DNA of 58,350 nt from Streptomyces bikiniensis (GTDB lineage Bacteria; Actinomycetota; Actinomycetes; Streptomycetales; Streptomycetaceae). The stretch is taken from assembly GCA_000716465.1 (NCBI GenBank), contig JNWL01000050.1:1-58350 (forward strand), in the 5' to 3' direction. The translations under genes were made by a program, and so were the position numbers. Under the pieces are notes generated by a model. That model ran no database searches, was not told the origin of the DNA, and saw nothing but the letters and a program-made list of their open reading frames with translations. Each line of letters starts with the position of its first letter. Within the stretch, counting starts at the first letter, position 1. Shown in pieces: positions 1-7,853 of the stretch.

Positions 1-74
1 GGGGAGGGGAGGGAGGGCGGGGCGCCGGGGCGGTGCCGGGCCGGTGGCACCGGCGGCGCCCCGCCCGGTCGGTG

Positions 75-1418
75 TCAGCCGGTGGCCGACGGGGCGCCCC
101 CGGCGGGGGCGGGGACCGCGCCCACGGCCGGGGCGGGGGTGTCCTCGCCGGGCGGGCCGTCGTCCCCGGGCTCCTCCTCGCGGGGAAGGGTGGCCTTGCG
201 CAGGCCGGGGACGGCGACGGCGACGACCACGGCGGCCGCGGCGCACACCACGCCGTTCACGACGGCGGCGCCGGCCGGGCTGAACCACTTGGCCACCAGG
301 GCGACTTCGACGTCTCCGACGATGTCGCCGGTGGTGCCCTGGGAGGTGAGGACGCTGACCATGCGGCCGCGCAGCCGGTCCGGGGTGTTGTGCTGGACGA
401 GGGCGTACTCGAGGATCTCGTACACCGTGCCGGCGGCGCCGCCCACGGCCAGCATCGCGAAGGCGACGGCGGCGCTGCCGCTGAGGCCGAAGCCGACGAT
501 GGCCAGGCCGCCGGTGAACGCGGCGACGAGCAGCAGGCGTCCGGGGCGGGCGGCGCGGGTGATCCAGCCGCTGGTGGCGGAGACGAGGATCGCGCCGACG
601 GCCGGGGCGGTGTAGAGCAGGCCGAGCATGACGTCGCCGCCGCCGAACCGCTTGTCGACCATCTCGGGGAAGAGGACCATCGGCATGTTGAACAGCGCGT
701 TGATCCCGCCGAGGGCGAGCAGGCCGCCGACGACGCGGTTGCGCACGGCGTACCGGAAGGCCGCGAGCGGCGATCCGGAGTCCTCGGCGCCGTCCTCGTC
801 GTCCTCGTCCACGACCGGGGGCAGCGGCCGCAGCCGGAGCAGCAGCAGGGTCGTGAGGGCGGTGGTGGCGGCGGTGAAGGCGAAGACCGGCGCGGGGCCG
901 GCCAGGGCGAGCAGCACGCCGCCGAGGAAGGGGGCGGCGACCGAGCCGATCTCACCGGTGAGGGAGATCAGGGCGCCGGCGGCGGGCAGCTGGTCGGGGC
1001 GGACCAGGGTGGGGGCGACGGCCATCAGGGCGGTGACGCTCACCCCGGTGGCGAGTCCGTCCCACGCGACGCACAGGTAGACCGCCCACAGCTGCGGGTC
1101 GGGCGTGAAGGCGTTGACCGCGAGGCCGGCGAAGGCGAGGGCGGCGGAGCCGCGGGCCCACAGGATCAGTTTCCGCCGGTCCATGCGGTCGGCCGCCCAG
1201 CCGCCCCAGAGGGAGCCCACCAGGACGGTGACGCTCATGATCATGCTGGAGACGGCGACCCCGAAGCTGGACCCCGTCAGCTCGTAGACCTGCTTGGACA
1301 GGGCCACCATGGCCATGCCGAGACCGAAGAGGGACACGATCCGGGCGATGAAGATCGCCCGGAAGTCCCGGCTGGTCCGCAGCGGGCCGATGTCGACCAG
1401 GAGGTCACCGGCTCGCAC
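75..1418 (-). CDS. MFS siderophore exporter, EntS-like
   Basis: A 447-residue major facilitator protein with about 12 hydrophobic segments. The motif-A-like loop [14 protein letters not shown] lies near residues 72-85, as in EntS-type enterobactin exporters. The likely role is proton-driven export of the finished aryl-capped siderophore across the cytoplasmic membrane. The GTG start (1416-1418) overlaps the 3' end of the aryl carrier protein gene by 14 bases, so the two are translationally coupled and share the iron-box promoter at 1715. Length and topology fit the family. The substrate is inferred from context; the family also exports unrelated drugs. The gene ends 74 bases from the window edge, so its downstream neighbour is unseen. 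Confidence 0.85.
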   Translation of the reverse strand: MRAGDLLVDIGPLRTSRDFRAIFIARIVSLFGLGMAMVALSKQVYELTGSSFGVAVSSMIMSVTVLVGSLWGGWAADRMDRRKLILWARGSAALAFAGLAVNAFTPDPQLWAVYLCVAWDGLATGVSVTALMAVAPTLVRPDQLPAAGALISLTGEIGSVAAPFLGGVLLALAGPAPVFAFTAATTALTTLLLLRLRPLPPVVDEDDEDGAEDSGSPLAAFRYAVRNRVVGGLLALGGINALFNMPMVLFPEMVDKRFGGGDVMLGLLYTAPAVGAILVSATSGWITRAARPGRLLLVAAFTGGLAIVGFGLSGSAAVAFAMLAVGGAAGTVYEILEYALVQHNTPDRLRGRMVSVLTSQGTTGDIVGDVEVALVAKWFSPAGAAVVNGVVCAAAAVVVAVAVPGLRKATLPREEEPGDDGPPGEDTPAPAVGAVPAPAGGAPSATG

Positions 1419-1674
1419 GGGACGCTCCCGCCGACTGCCCGAGGAGTACGGCCCACTCGCGGAGTGTGGGACGCTCGGCGAGTTCGACGAAGCCGACCTC
1501 GGCGCCGTCGGCGCGCCACGTCTCCACCAGGCTCATCAGCCGGATGGAGTCGAGGCCCTGGTCGAGCAGGCTCTCGTCCGGGTCGATCTCCTCGGCCTCG
1601 ACGTAGAGCACGTCGGCGACGTCGCGCACGAGCCGCTCCAGGGCGAAGGTCTGCTGTCCGGCCGTGTCGGCCAT
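1405..1674 (-). CDS. Free-standing aryl carrier protein (ArCP)
   Basis: An 89-residue carrier protein with the phosphopantetheine site [10 protein letters not shown] (Ser43). The segment after it ([20 protein letters not shown]) resembles the ArCP domain at the C-terminus of EntB/DhbB isochorismatases more than a peptidyl carrier. It should hold 2,3-dihydroxybenzoate or salicylate as a thioester and donate it to the first condensation domain of the NRPS at 21106. It is a separate gene, not fused to an isochorismatase; a broken isochorismatase stub without a carrier domain lies at 9724-9852. The ATG has AGAGGA about 9 bases upstream, and an iron box lies 41 bases before the start. The matching aryl-AMP ligase is not in the window. 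Confidence 0.88.
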   Translation of the reverse strand: MADTAGQQTFALERLVRDVADVLYVEAEEIDPDESLLDQGLDSIRLMSLVETWRADGAEVGFVELAERPTLREWAVLLGQSAGASRASR

Positions 1675-1714
1675 GGGTGGGTCCTCTTCTTCCCGTCCGA
1701 TGGATCACGATTGG

Positions 1715-1733
1715 TTAGGTAAGGCTTACCTAA
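1715..1733. promoter_or_regulatory. Iron box between ArCP and GNAT genes
   Basis: TTAGGTAAGGCTTACCTAA has perfect 9-base palindromic arms and matches 17/19 of the DmdR/IdeR/DtxR consensus TTAGGTTAGGCTAACCTAA. It lies 41 bases before the leftward ArCP-exporter pair and 80 bases before the rightward acetyltransferase, so Fe(II)-loaded repressor could silence both directions. Confidence 0.93.
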
Positions 1734-1813
1734 CTCACTATCGTGTAGTCAAACGGCCGCCGCGATGTCGCCGCGGACCGTCGAGCCGTCAGTCACCAGA
1801 GAGCGAGAAGACG

Positions 1814-2317
1814 TTGAGTGCTGCCCTTCCCTGCCCGGAGCTCCCGCCGGCCCCCGTCGCCGCCGTCCGGACCGCCGGGAGCGAGGACGTCGGCGCGGTC
1901 CACCGGCTGTCCCGGCCGTTCGTGCGCGAAGGGGCCCTGCGGGACCGGACGGTCGCCGAACTCGCCCGCCGCGCGACGGACTTCCTGGTCGTGGAGGCCG
2001 GTCACGGGGATCCGGCGGGGTGCGTGGGGCTCCGTACCCGTACCGACGCGCGGGGGCGTGTGGCGGTCGTGCTCTACAACTTCTGCGTCGCGTCCGGACA
2101 CCAGGGACGGGGCATCGGCTCCGCCCTGCTCGACGCCGCCCTCGGCGAGGCCGGCGCGCGGGGTGCCGTCCGCGTCTTCACGGCGACCACCGGCAGCGGA
2201 CTGCTGTTCCTGCGGTACGGGTTCGCCTTCGGCGGCGAGGAGGACGCGCCGCCCGCGTGGCGGGCCTCGCTCGACCCCGCGCGCGGCTCCCGGGTCCTGG
2301 TCCGCGCCCTCGGGTGA
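1814..2317 (+). CDS. GNAT acetyltransferase, ArgA-like
   Basis: A 167-residue GNAT protein when started at TTG 1814. The acetyl-CoA loop is ASGHQGRGIGSALL, followed by a late LFLRYGF segment. The start of the fold (VRTAGSEDVGAVHRL, then FLVVEA and GCVGL) resembles ArgA-type N-acetylglutamate synthases. The open frame extends further upstream, but that part would run through the iron box; the TTG with a purine-rich leader lies 80 bases downstream of the box and is preferred. It may feed the ornithine pathway encoded at 45-49 kb, or acetylate a siderophore intermediate. The substrate is not visible in the sequence. A hairpin follows the stop. Confidence 0.72.
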   Translation: MSAALPCPELPPAPVAAVRTAGSEDVGAVHRLSRPFVREGALRDRTVAELARRATDFLVVEAGHGDPAGCVGLRTRTDARGRVAVVLYNFCVASGHQGRGIGSALLDAALGEAGARGAVRVFTATTGSGLLFLRYGFAFGGEEDAPPAWRASLDPARGSRVLVRALG

Positions 2318-2336
2318 CGCGGCGGACCGGGGTCGC

Positions 2337-2360
2337 TCCCGGCCGGGGCGCCGGCCGGGA
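2337..2360. terminator. Bidirectional hairpin terminator
   Basis: A perfect 10-base stem (TCCCGGCCGG / CCGGCCGGGA) with a 4-base GGCG loop lies between the convergent acetyltransferase and MbtH genes. It has no T-tract, as is usual in Streptomyces. Confidence 0.7.
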
Positions 2361-2370
2361 CGCGGCGACG

Positions 2371-2580
2371 TCAGGAACGGGCGACGAGGCTCGCCGGACG
2401 CAGGTCCGTCCAGTGCTCCTCGGTGTACGCGGCACAGCCCTGGCGGGAGTCCTCGCCGTGCACCACGGTCCAGCCGTCCGGCACCTCGGCGAAGGCCGGC
2501 CAGAGCGAGTGCTGGTTCTCGGCGTTGACGAGCACGTAGTAGCGGGCGTCGTCGTCCTCGAAGGGGTTGGTCGCGGTCAT
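2371..2580 (-). CDS. mbtH: MbtH-like NRPS accessory protein
   Basis: A 69-residue MbtH-family protein. It begins NPFEDDDARYYVLVNAENQ and has the hallmark NQHSLWP plus the three conserved tryptophans (27, 37, 57), including the VPDGW turn. MbtH proteins bind NRPS adenylation domains and are often needed for their folding or activity. The four A domains of the NRPS at 21106 are the obvious clients, although the genes are 18 kb apart. The ATG follows GAGGAG. Its own iron box lies about 100 bases upstream, so it is a single-gene iron-controlled unit. Confidence 0.95.
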   Translation of the reverse strand: MTATNPFEDDDARYYVLVNAENQHSLWPAFAEVPDGWTVVHGEDSRQGCAAYTEEHWTDLRPASLVARS

Positions 2581-2683
2581 GGGTCTCTCCTCGCGCCGGT
2601 GCGGCCCCGCGCGCCGCGCCCGGTGGGGCGGGTGCGGAGGGGCCGGTGGTTCGGGTCGGTGGGGGCGCCCAGGAACTGGGCGT

Positions 2684-2702
2684 TTAGGTAAGGCTTACCT
2701 AA
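2684..2702. promoter_or_regulatory. Iron box upstream of mbtH
   Basis: The 19 bases are identical to the box at 1715 (17/19 to consensus, perfect palindrome). It lies about 100 bases before the leftward mbtH start. Confidence 0.92.
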
Positions 2703-2783
2703 AATCGCCTAGGGGGCGGTGGGTGTCAAGTCACCCCCGGCGGGCGCCCGTCGGCCCGGAGCGCTGCCCGGATCCGGCCCGGC

Positions 2784-3530
2784 TCACTCCGCGGAGCGCT
2801 CCGCGCACTCCTTGGTCCAGGCCCCCGGAGTGCGCCCGAAGTGCCGCCGGAACGCCAGTATGTAGCCGTTCGTGCTCGTGAACCCGACCTTCGCGGCGAC
2901 CGCGCCGACCTGATGCCCCTGGGTCAGCAGTTCCAGCGAGTGGTTGAGGCGCACCCGGGTCCGCCACTCGGAGAAGGCGATCCCGGTCTCGGTGCGGAAG
3001 GCCCGGCGCAGACTGGTCGAGCTGACGTAGAGGCTCTCGGCCCACTCCGTCGCGGTGCGCGGGTCGTCGGGTCGGCGGAGCAGGGTCCTGGCGACGGTGC
3101 GGGCCGCCTCGCTGGTCGGCCGGGGCAGCGGGAGCCGGGCGTCGCGGCGGGTCCGGGCGCAGGTCAGTGCGGCGAACATCGCCGCGTCGTCGGCCTCGGC
3201 GTCCGCCCCCCGGGTCCGGGCGAGCAGCTGCCGGCGGACGGTGTCGCCGAGGCGGATCGCGGTGGTCCGGGTGAACGGCAGGTGGTGCACGGCGGGGTCG
3301 AACGGCTCCGCCAGGACGAGGGATTCGGGGTCGAACCGGGCGCTGTGCGGAGTGCCCGCCGGAAGCCACAGGGCCAGGGGCGAGGCGAGTTCGTGCTCGC
3401 CGTCCGGCGTGGTGACGGTGATCCGCCCCAGAGGGGCGTACAGGAGCTGGTGGAAGTCGTGCGCGTGCGTCGGGTGCCCCGCTGCCGTGATGAGCTCCTC
3501 GCCCGCCGTCCTCGTTCCGCTGTCGGCCAT
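2784..3530 (-). CDS. AraC-family transcriptional regulator
   Basis: A 248-residue regulator. The N-terminal cupin-like sensor (HAHDFHQLLYAPLGRITV, then LWLPAGTPHSARF) is followed by a C-terminal double helix-turn-helix ending VGAVAAKVGFTSTNGYILAFRRHFGRTPGAW, the standard AraC signature. The start is the ATG of MADSGTRTAGEEL; the longer open frame runs antisense through the permease gene and is rejected. The gene is divergent from the first uptake operon, with an iron box in the shared region. By analogy with siderophore-sensing AraC proteins such as YbtA or Btr it probably activates siderophore genes when ligand is bound. The ligand is unknown. Confidence 0.85.
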   Translation of the reverse strand: MADSGTRTAGEELITAAGHPTHAHDFHQLLYAPLGRITVTTPDGEHELASPLALWLPAGTPHSARFDPESLVLAEPFDPAVHHLPFTRTTAIRLGDTVRRQLLARTRGADAEADDAAMFAALTCARTRRDARLPLPRPTSEAARTVARTLLRRPDDPRTATEWAESLYVSSTSLRRAFRTETGIAFSEWRTRVRLNHSLELLTQGHQVGAVAAKVGFTSTNGYILAFRRHFGRTPGAWTKECAERSAE

Positions 3531-3615
3531 GAGGCCACCCCCCGGGGGTCCCGGAGCCGGTCGGACTCCGGCCCCTCGCTGCGATCGGTCGACCTCCGGG
3601 TTGGATCCCCGAAGG

Positions 3616-3634
3616 TTAGGCAAGGGTAACCTAA
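3616..3634. promoter_or_regulatory. Iron box, AraC / uptake operon 1
   Basis: TTAGGCAAGGGTAACCTAA matches 16/19 of the consensus. It lies 34 bases upstream of the first permease ATG and 85 bases upstream of the divergent AraC start, so it can repress both. Confidence 0.9.
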
Positions 3635-3668
3635 GTCGCCGTACGAGCCGTGAGATCAAGGACAACAG

Positions 3669-4739
3669 ATGACACAACCGCCCACGTCGGTGGTGAAAGC
3701 CCCGGTGCCGGAAGGGAGTCGGGGCGTTCCGCAGGTCCGCACCCGGGTCTCCCGGGGCACGGCCGTCGCCGTGTTCGCCGTCGTGGCGGTGCTCGTGACC
3801 CTCGTCGCGGGCATCGGGCTCGGATCCCGGGACATCTCGCCCCTGGAGGTCGTCCGCATCCTGCTCCACCCCGGGGAGCAGGCGTTCGACACCCACGTCC
3901 TGTGGACCGAGCGCACCCCCCGGACCTTCCTCGGCCTCGCGGTGGGCGCGGCGCTCGGCGCCTCCGGCCTCGTCATGCAGGCGCTCACCGCCAACCCCCT
4001 CGCGGACCCGGGCATCCTCGGCGTCGAGCAGGGCGCCTCGATGTTCGTCGTCTTCGGCATCCTGTTCCTCGGCGTCACCGAGGCCGGCGGCTACTTCTGG
4101 CTCGCGCTCCTCGGCTCGTCCGTGGCCGCCACCCTCGTCTACCTCATCGGGACCCGCACCGACGCCGGGAGTTCGGCCGTCGGCCTCGTCCTCGCCGGCG
4201 TCGCCATGGCCGCCGTGATGTCCTCCCTCATCACCCTCCTCGTCGTCCGCGACAAGGAGGCCTTCGCCCACCTCCGCTTCTGGTCGGTCGGCCAGCTCAC
4301 CGGCCGCGCCGAGGTCCTGAGCCAGGTCATGCCCTTCGTGATCGCGGGCCTGCTCCTCGCCCTGCCGCTGGGCCGCACCCTCAACGTCCTCGGCCTCGGC
4401 GACGACACCGCCCGCGCCCTCGGCGTCCGGGTCGAACGCGCCCGCCTCACCGCCGCGGCCGTCGCCGTCCTGCTCTGCGCCGCCGCCACCGCCGCCGTCG
4501 GCCCCGTCGCCTTCGTCGGACTGGTCGCCGCGCACTGCGCCCGGCTCCTCGTCGGCCCCGACCACCGCTGGTCGCTGCCGATCTCCATGGCCGTCGGAGC
4601 CGTCCTGCTCACCGGCGCCGACACGGCCGGCCGTCTTGTCCTCGACCACGGCGAGGTCCAGGTGGGCCTCATGACCGCCATCGTCGGCACCCCCTTCTTC
4701 GTCTGGCTGGCCCGCCGGCGCGACCTGGTGCGGATGTGA
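3669..4739 (+). CDS. FecCD-family siderophore permease (system 1, subunit A)
   Basis: A 356-residue FecCD/BtuC-type permease with about ten membrane spans. It has the family marker RTPRTFLGLAVGAALGASGLVMQALTANPLADPGILGV cut short here to its key parts: the RxPR start, the ALTANPLADP turn that contacts the ATPase, and GPVAFVGLVA near residues 280-290. It pairs with the next gene to form a heterodimeric inner-membrane channel for ferric siderophore. The ATG lies 34 bases after an iron box. The stop overlaps the next start (ATGA), so this is the first gene of a four-gene uptake operon. Confidence 0.93.
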   Translation: MTQPPTSVVKAPVPEGSRGVPQVRTRVSRGTAVAVFAVVAVLVTLVAGIGLGSRDISPLEVVRILLHPGEQAFDTHVLWTERTPRTFLGLAVGAALGASGLVMQALTANPLADPGILGVEQGASMFVVFGILFLGVTEAGGYFWLALLGSSVAATLVYLIGTRTDAGSSAVGLVLAGVAMAAVMSSLITLLVVRDKEAFAHLRFWSVGQLTGRAEVLSQVMPFVIAGLLLALPLGRTLNVLGLGDDTARALGVRVERARLTAAAVAVLLCAAATAAVGPVAFVGLVAAHCARLLVGPDHRWSLPISMAVGAVLLTGADTAGRLVLDHGEVQVGLMTAIVGTPFFVWLARRRDLVRM

Positions 4740-5815
4740 TGACCGCTCTCGACACCCGGCCCCCGCGGCCGGACACCCCGACCACGCCCGCCGTCGTCGC
4801 GCACCTGCGCGCCGACCGCCGCGCCCGCAACCGCCGCGCCGCCGTGACCGGCGCCGTGCTCACCGTCGCGCTCCTCGGCCTCACCGCCGCCTCCGTCCTG
4901 CTCGGCGGCATCGGCCGGCTCGACCCCGCCGACGTCCTGCCCGCCGCCTTCGGCCTGCGGGACGGCCTCGCCGACTACATGATCTTCCAGCTGCGGATGC
5001 CGAGGGCGCTCTCCGCGCTCCTCGCCGGAGCCCTCTTCGGTCTCGCCGGCTCGCTCTACCAGCGGCTGATCCGCAACCCGCTCGCCACCCCCGACATCGT
5101 CGGCATCTCCGCCGGTGCCGGCGCCGGAGCCGCGACCGCGCTGCTCTACGCGCCCGCCGCCTTCACCCTGGGCGTCCCGGTCGCCGCCGTCATCGGCTCG
5201 TTCGTCCTCGTCGCCGCCGTCCAGGCGCTCAGCTGGCGCGGCGGAGTCGACACGTACCGCCTCGTCCTCGTCGGCATCGGGCTCAGCGCGGTCTGCACCG
5301 CCTACACCAACTACCTGTTCACCGTGGCGGACCAGCAGACCATCGCCATCGCCATGCGCTGGACGGTCGGCAGCACCAACGCCGCCGACTGGGACGGCGT
5401 CACCACCCTCGCCGTCGGCTTCGGCGCCTGCGCGCTCGCCGCGCTCCTCCTCGCCCGGCCCCTCGCCACCCTGACCCTGGGCGACGACTTCGCCTCCGGC
5501 CTCGGCACCCGGGTGACCGCCTCCCGCGTCGGCGTCCTCCTCCTCGGGGCCGCCGCCGCGGCCCTCGCCACCAGCGTCGTCGGCCCCATCGGCTTCGTCT
5601 CCCTCATCAGCGGCCCCATCGCCGTACGCCTGGTGGGGACCGAGCGCTCCACCCTCCTCGCCCCGGCCGTCGGCGCCGTCATCGTCATGGGCGCCGACGT
5701 CCTCGCCCAGCACGCACCCCTGATCAGCCCGGTGCCCACCGGTGTCCTCACCGCCCTGCTCGGCGCCCCCTACTTCGTCTGGCTGATCCTTCGACGCAGG
5801 CAGGGAGCCTCGTGA
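4739..5815 (+). CDS. FecCD-family siderophore permease (system 1, subunit B)
   Basis: A 358-residue partner permease. It has LRMPRALSALLAGALFGLAG, RLIRNPLATPDIVGIS and GPIGFVSLISGPIAVRLVG, all FecCD landmarks. The start is ATG 4739, which overlaps the previous stop by one base; the open frame upstream of it is only a shadow. It ends RRRQGAS and its stop overlaps the GTG of the ATPase gene by 4 bases. The tight packing means coordinated translation of an A-B-ATPase complex. Confidence 0.93.
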   Translation: MTALDTRPPRPDTPTTPAVVAHLRADRRARNRRAAVTGAVLTVALLGLTAASVLLGGIGRLDPADVLPAAFGLRDGLADYMIFQLRMPRALSALLAGALFGLAGSLYQRLIRNPLATPDIVGISAGAGAGAATALLYAPAAFTLGVPVAAVIGSFVLVAAVQALSWRGGVDTYRLVLVGIGLSAVCTAYTNYLFTVADQQTIAIAMRWTVGSTNAADWDGVTTLAVGFGACALAALLLARPLATLTLGDDFASGLGTRVTASRVGVLLLGAAAAALATSVVGPIGFVSLISGPIAVRLVGTERSTLLAPAVGAVIVMGADVLAQHAPLISPVPTGVLTALLGAPYFVWLILRRRQGAS

Positions 5816-6660
5816 CACACACCGTGACCCCGCAGACCGAGAGCCCCGGGGCCACCGCGCCCCACCAGCTCGAAGCCCGCGGCATCAGCGCCGGGTACGG
5901 GAAGACCCCCGTCATCGAGGACCTGTCCCTGGAGATCGAGAAGGGCCGGATCACCGCCCTCGTCGGCCCCAACGCCTGCGGCAAGTCCACCCTCCTCAAG
6001 TCCATCGCCCGACTGCTGCCCCTGGCCGCCGGATCGGTCCTCCTCGAAGGGGCCGACATCCACCGCCTGCCCACCCGCGAGGTGGCGCGCAGGCTCGGCG
6101 TCCTGCCGCAGTCCCCGGTCGCCCCCGAGAGCATCACCGTCGGGGACCTGGTCTGGCGCGGGCGCCACCCGCACCGGCAGTTCGGCCGCCGCCGCGACGA
6201 GCACGAGGACGTGATCATCGCCGAGGCCCTCCGGGCCACCGGCACCGCCGAACTCGTCGACCGTCCCGTCGACCAGCTCTCCGGCGGCCAGCGCCAGCGC
6301 GTGTGGATCGCCCTCGCCCTCGCCCAGGACACCCCCACCCTGCTGCTCGACGAACCCACCACCTACCTGGACGTCGCGCACCAGATCGAGGTCATGGACC
6401 TCCTCGCGGACCTCAACGAACAGACGGGCAAGACCATCGTGCTCGTCTCCCACGACCTCAACCAGGCCGCCCTGTACGCCTCGACGATCGTCGCCATGCG
6501 CGACGGACGCGTCATCCGGCAGGGCCCGCCCGAAGAGGTCCTCGACGAACGGACCGTGGCCGAGGTCTTCGGCCTCACGTGCGTCGTCGTACCCCACCCC
6601 CACACCGCAAGGCCGCAGATCTTCCCCCTCGGCCGCCGTCACCACTCGCAGGAGAACTGA
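5812..6660 (+). CDS. Siderophore ABC transporter ATPase (system 1)
   Basis: A 282-residue FepC/FhuC-type ATPase. Walker A is GPNACGKST, signature LSGGQRQR, Walker B LLLDEPTT, with a Q-loop at LGVLPQS and switch His in LVSHDLNQA. It powers ferric-siderophore import through the two preceding permeases. The GTG start is embedded in the previous stop (GTGA). The binding-protein gene follows after 2 bases, completing a standard permease-permease-ATPase-binding-protein operon. Confidence 0.95.
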   Translation: MTHTVTPQTESPGATAPHQLEARGISAGYGKTPVIEDLSLEIEKGRITALVGPNACGKSTLLKSIARLLPLAAGSVLLEGADIHRLPTREVARRLGVLPQSPVAPESITVGDLVWRGRHPHRQFGRRRDEHEDVIIAEALRATGTAELVDRPVDQLSGGQRQRVWIALALAQDTPTLLLDEPTTYLDVAHQIEVMDLLADLNEQTGKTIVLVSHDLNQAALYASTIVAMRDGRVIRQGPPEEVLDERTVAEVFGLTCVVVPHPHTARPQIFPLGRRHHSQEN

Positions 6661-6662
6661 CC

Positions 6663-7718
6663 ATGAACCGCCTCGCCAGACCGCTCGCACGGCGCTCCAC
6701 CGCCCGCACCCTGATCGCCGCCGTCGCGTGCGCCACCCTGCTCGCCGGCTGCGGCGGCAAGGACGACGAGGCCGGCGGCGAGAAGCCGTCGGGCGGTGTG
6801 AGCACCGGCGCCGCCGAGGCTGCCTTCCCGGTCACGCTCCCCAACGCCTGGGGCAAGACGGAGGTCGAGAAGAAGCCGCTCAAGGTCGCCACCGTCTCCG
6901 ACGGCGACACCGACATCGCCCTCGCCCTCGGCATCGTCCCGGTCATCACCCCCGACGCCGAGGACGGCGGCCCCGTCCCCGAGTACAAGCAGCGCGCCCT
7001 CACCAAGCTCGGCGCCGGCAAGCTCAAGACGTACGACGACACCGACGGCACCGACTACGAGGCCATCGCCGCCGAGGCGCCGGACGTCATCCTCGGCATG
7101 AACACCTGGTCGATGGACACCGACTACGCCAAGCTCGCGCCGATCGCCCCGGTCGTCACCTTCACCGACAAGGCGCACTCCGACACCCTCACCTGGCAGG
7201 AGCGCCTGAAGACCGCCGCCAAGGCGCTCGGCCTGACCGCCGAGGCCGAGAAGGTCATCGCCGCCAACGAGAAGGCCACCGCCGACGCGGCCGCCGCGCA
7301 CCCCGAATTCAAGGGCAAGACGTACACCTACGCGGTCGTCCACCCCGAGCAGATCACCTTCATGTCCTACGCCGACCAGGACCCGGGCGTCTTCGAGCAG
7401 CTCGGCTTCAAGAAGACGGACAAGGCCAAGAACTACAAGGCCGACAAGAACGCCGTCAGCCTGGAGAACCTGGACGAGCTGGAGGCCGACGTCCTCCTCA
7501 TGACGTACCCCTTCGGCGACAACGGCCTGCTCAGCGCCAAGGAGCTGGAAACCAACAAGCTGTTCCAGTCCCTGAAGGTCGTCAAGGGCAAGCACTACGC
7601 GGTCATCCCCTCGGAGAACACCCTCTCCTCCGCCGTCGCCTACCCGGACGCCCTCAGCGCCCCCTGGATCGTCGAGAAGCTGACGCCGATCCTCGCCGGG
7701 GCCGTCGCCGGCAAGTGA
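6663..7718 (+). CDS. Ferric-siderophore-binding lipoprotein (system 1)
   Basis: A 351-residue FepB/FhuD-like binding protein. The signal peptide has an Arg-rich N-region and a lipobox ending LLAGC, so it should be diacylated at Cys and anchored outside the membrane. Two Rossmann-like lobes are recognisable (LKVATVSDGDTDIALALGIVP near 75-95; APDVILGMN near 140; a long helix; DVLLMTYPFG late). It captures ferric siderophore for the permease pair. The ATG follows the ATPase stop by 2 bases. A GC-rich 135-base gap with possible stem-loops separates it from the next gene. Confidence 0.92.
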   Translation: MNRLARPLARRSTARTLIAAVACATLLAGCGGKDDEAGGEKPSGGVSTGAAEAAFPVTLPNAWGKTEVEKKPLKVATVSDGDTDIALALGIVPVITPDAEDGGPVPEYKQRALTKLGAGKLKTYDDTDGTDYEAIAAEAPDVILGMNTWSMDTDYAKLAPIAPVVTFTDKAHSDTLTWQERLKTAAKALGLTAEAEKVIAANEKATADAAAAHPEFKGKTYTYAVVHPEQITFMSYADQDPGVFEQLGFKKTDKAKNYKADKNAVSLENLDELEADVLLMTYPFGDNGLLSAKELETNKLFQSLKVVKGKHYAVIPSENTLSSAVAYPDALSAPWIVEKLTPILAGAVAGK

Positions 7719-7853
7719 CCCCCGCTCCCCCCGGGGAGCACCTCACCACCCGCACGGGCCGGGTGGGCCGGGCGCACCGCGCCGCCGGCCCGCCCGGCCC
7801 ACCGGTCCGTCCCGCGGCGCCCGCCCGGCACCGCGCACGAAGGAGCAGCACCC

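Noticed and set aside
33..1718. Rightward 561-codon frame at the left edge
   Set aside because: Low-complexity Gly/Asp/Arg composition, antisense to a well-supported exporter and carrier protein.
3531..4649. Long N-terminal extension of the AraC regulator
   Set aside because: It would cross the iron box and run antisense through the permease gene. The domain starts after the ATG at 3530.
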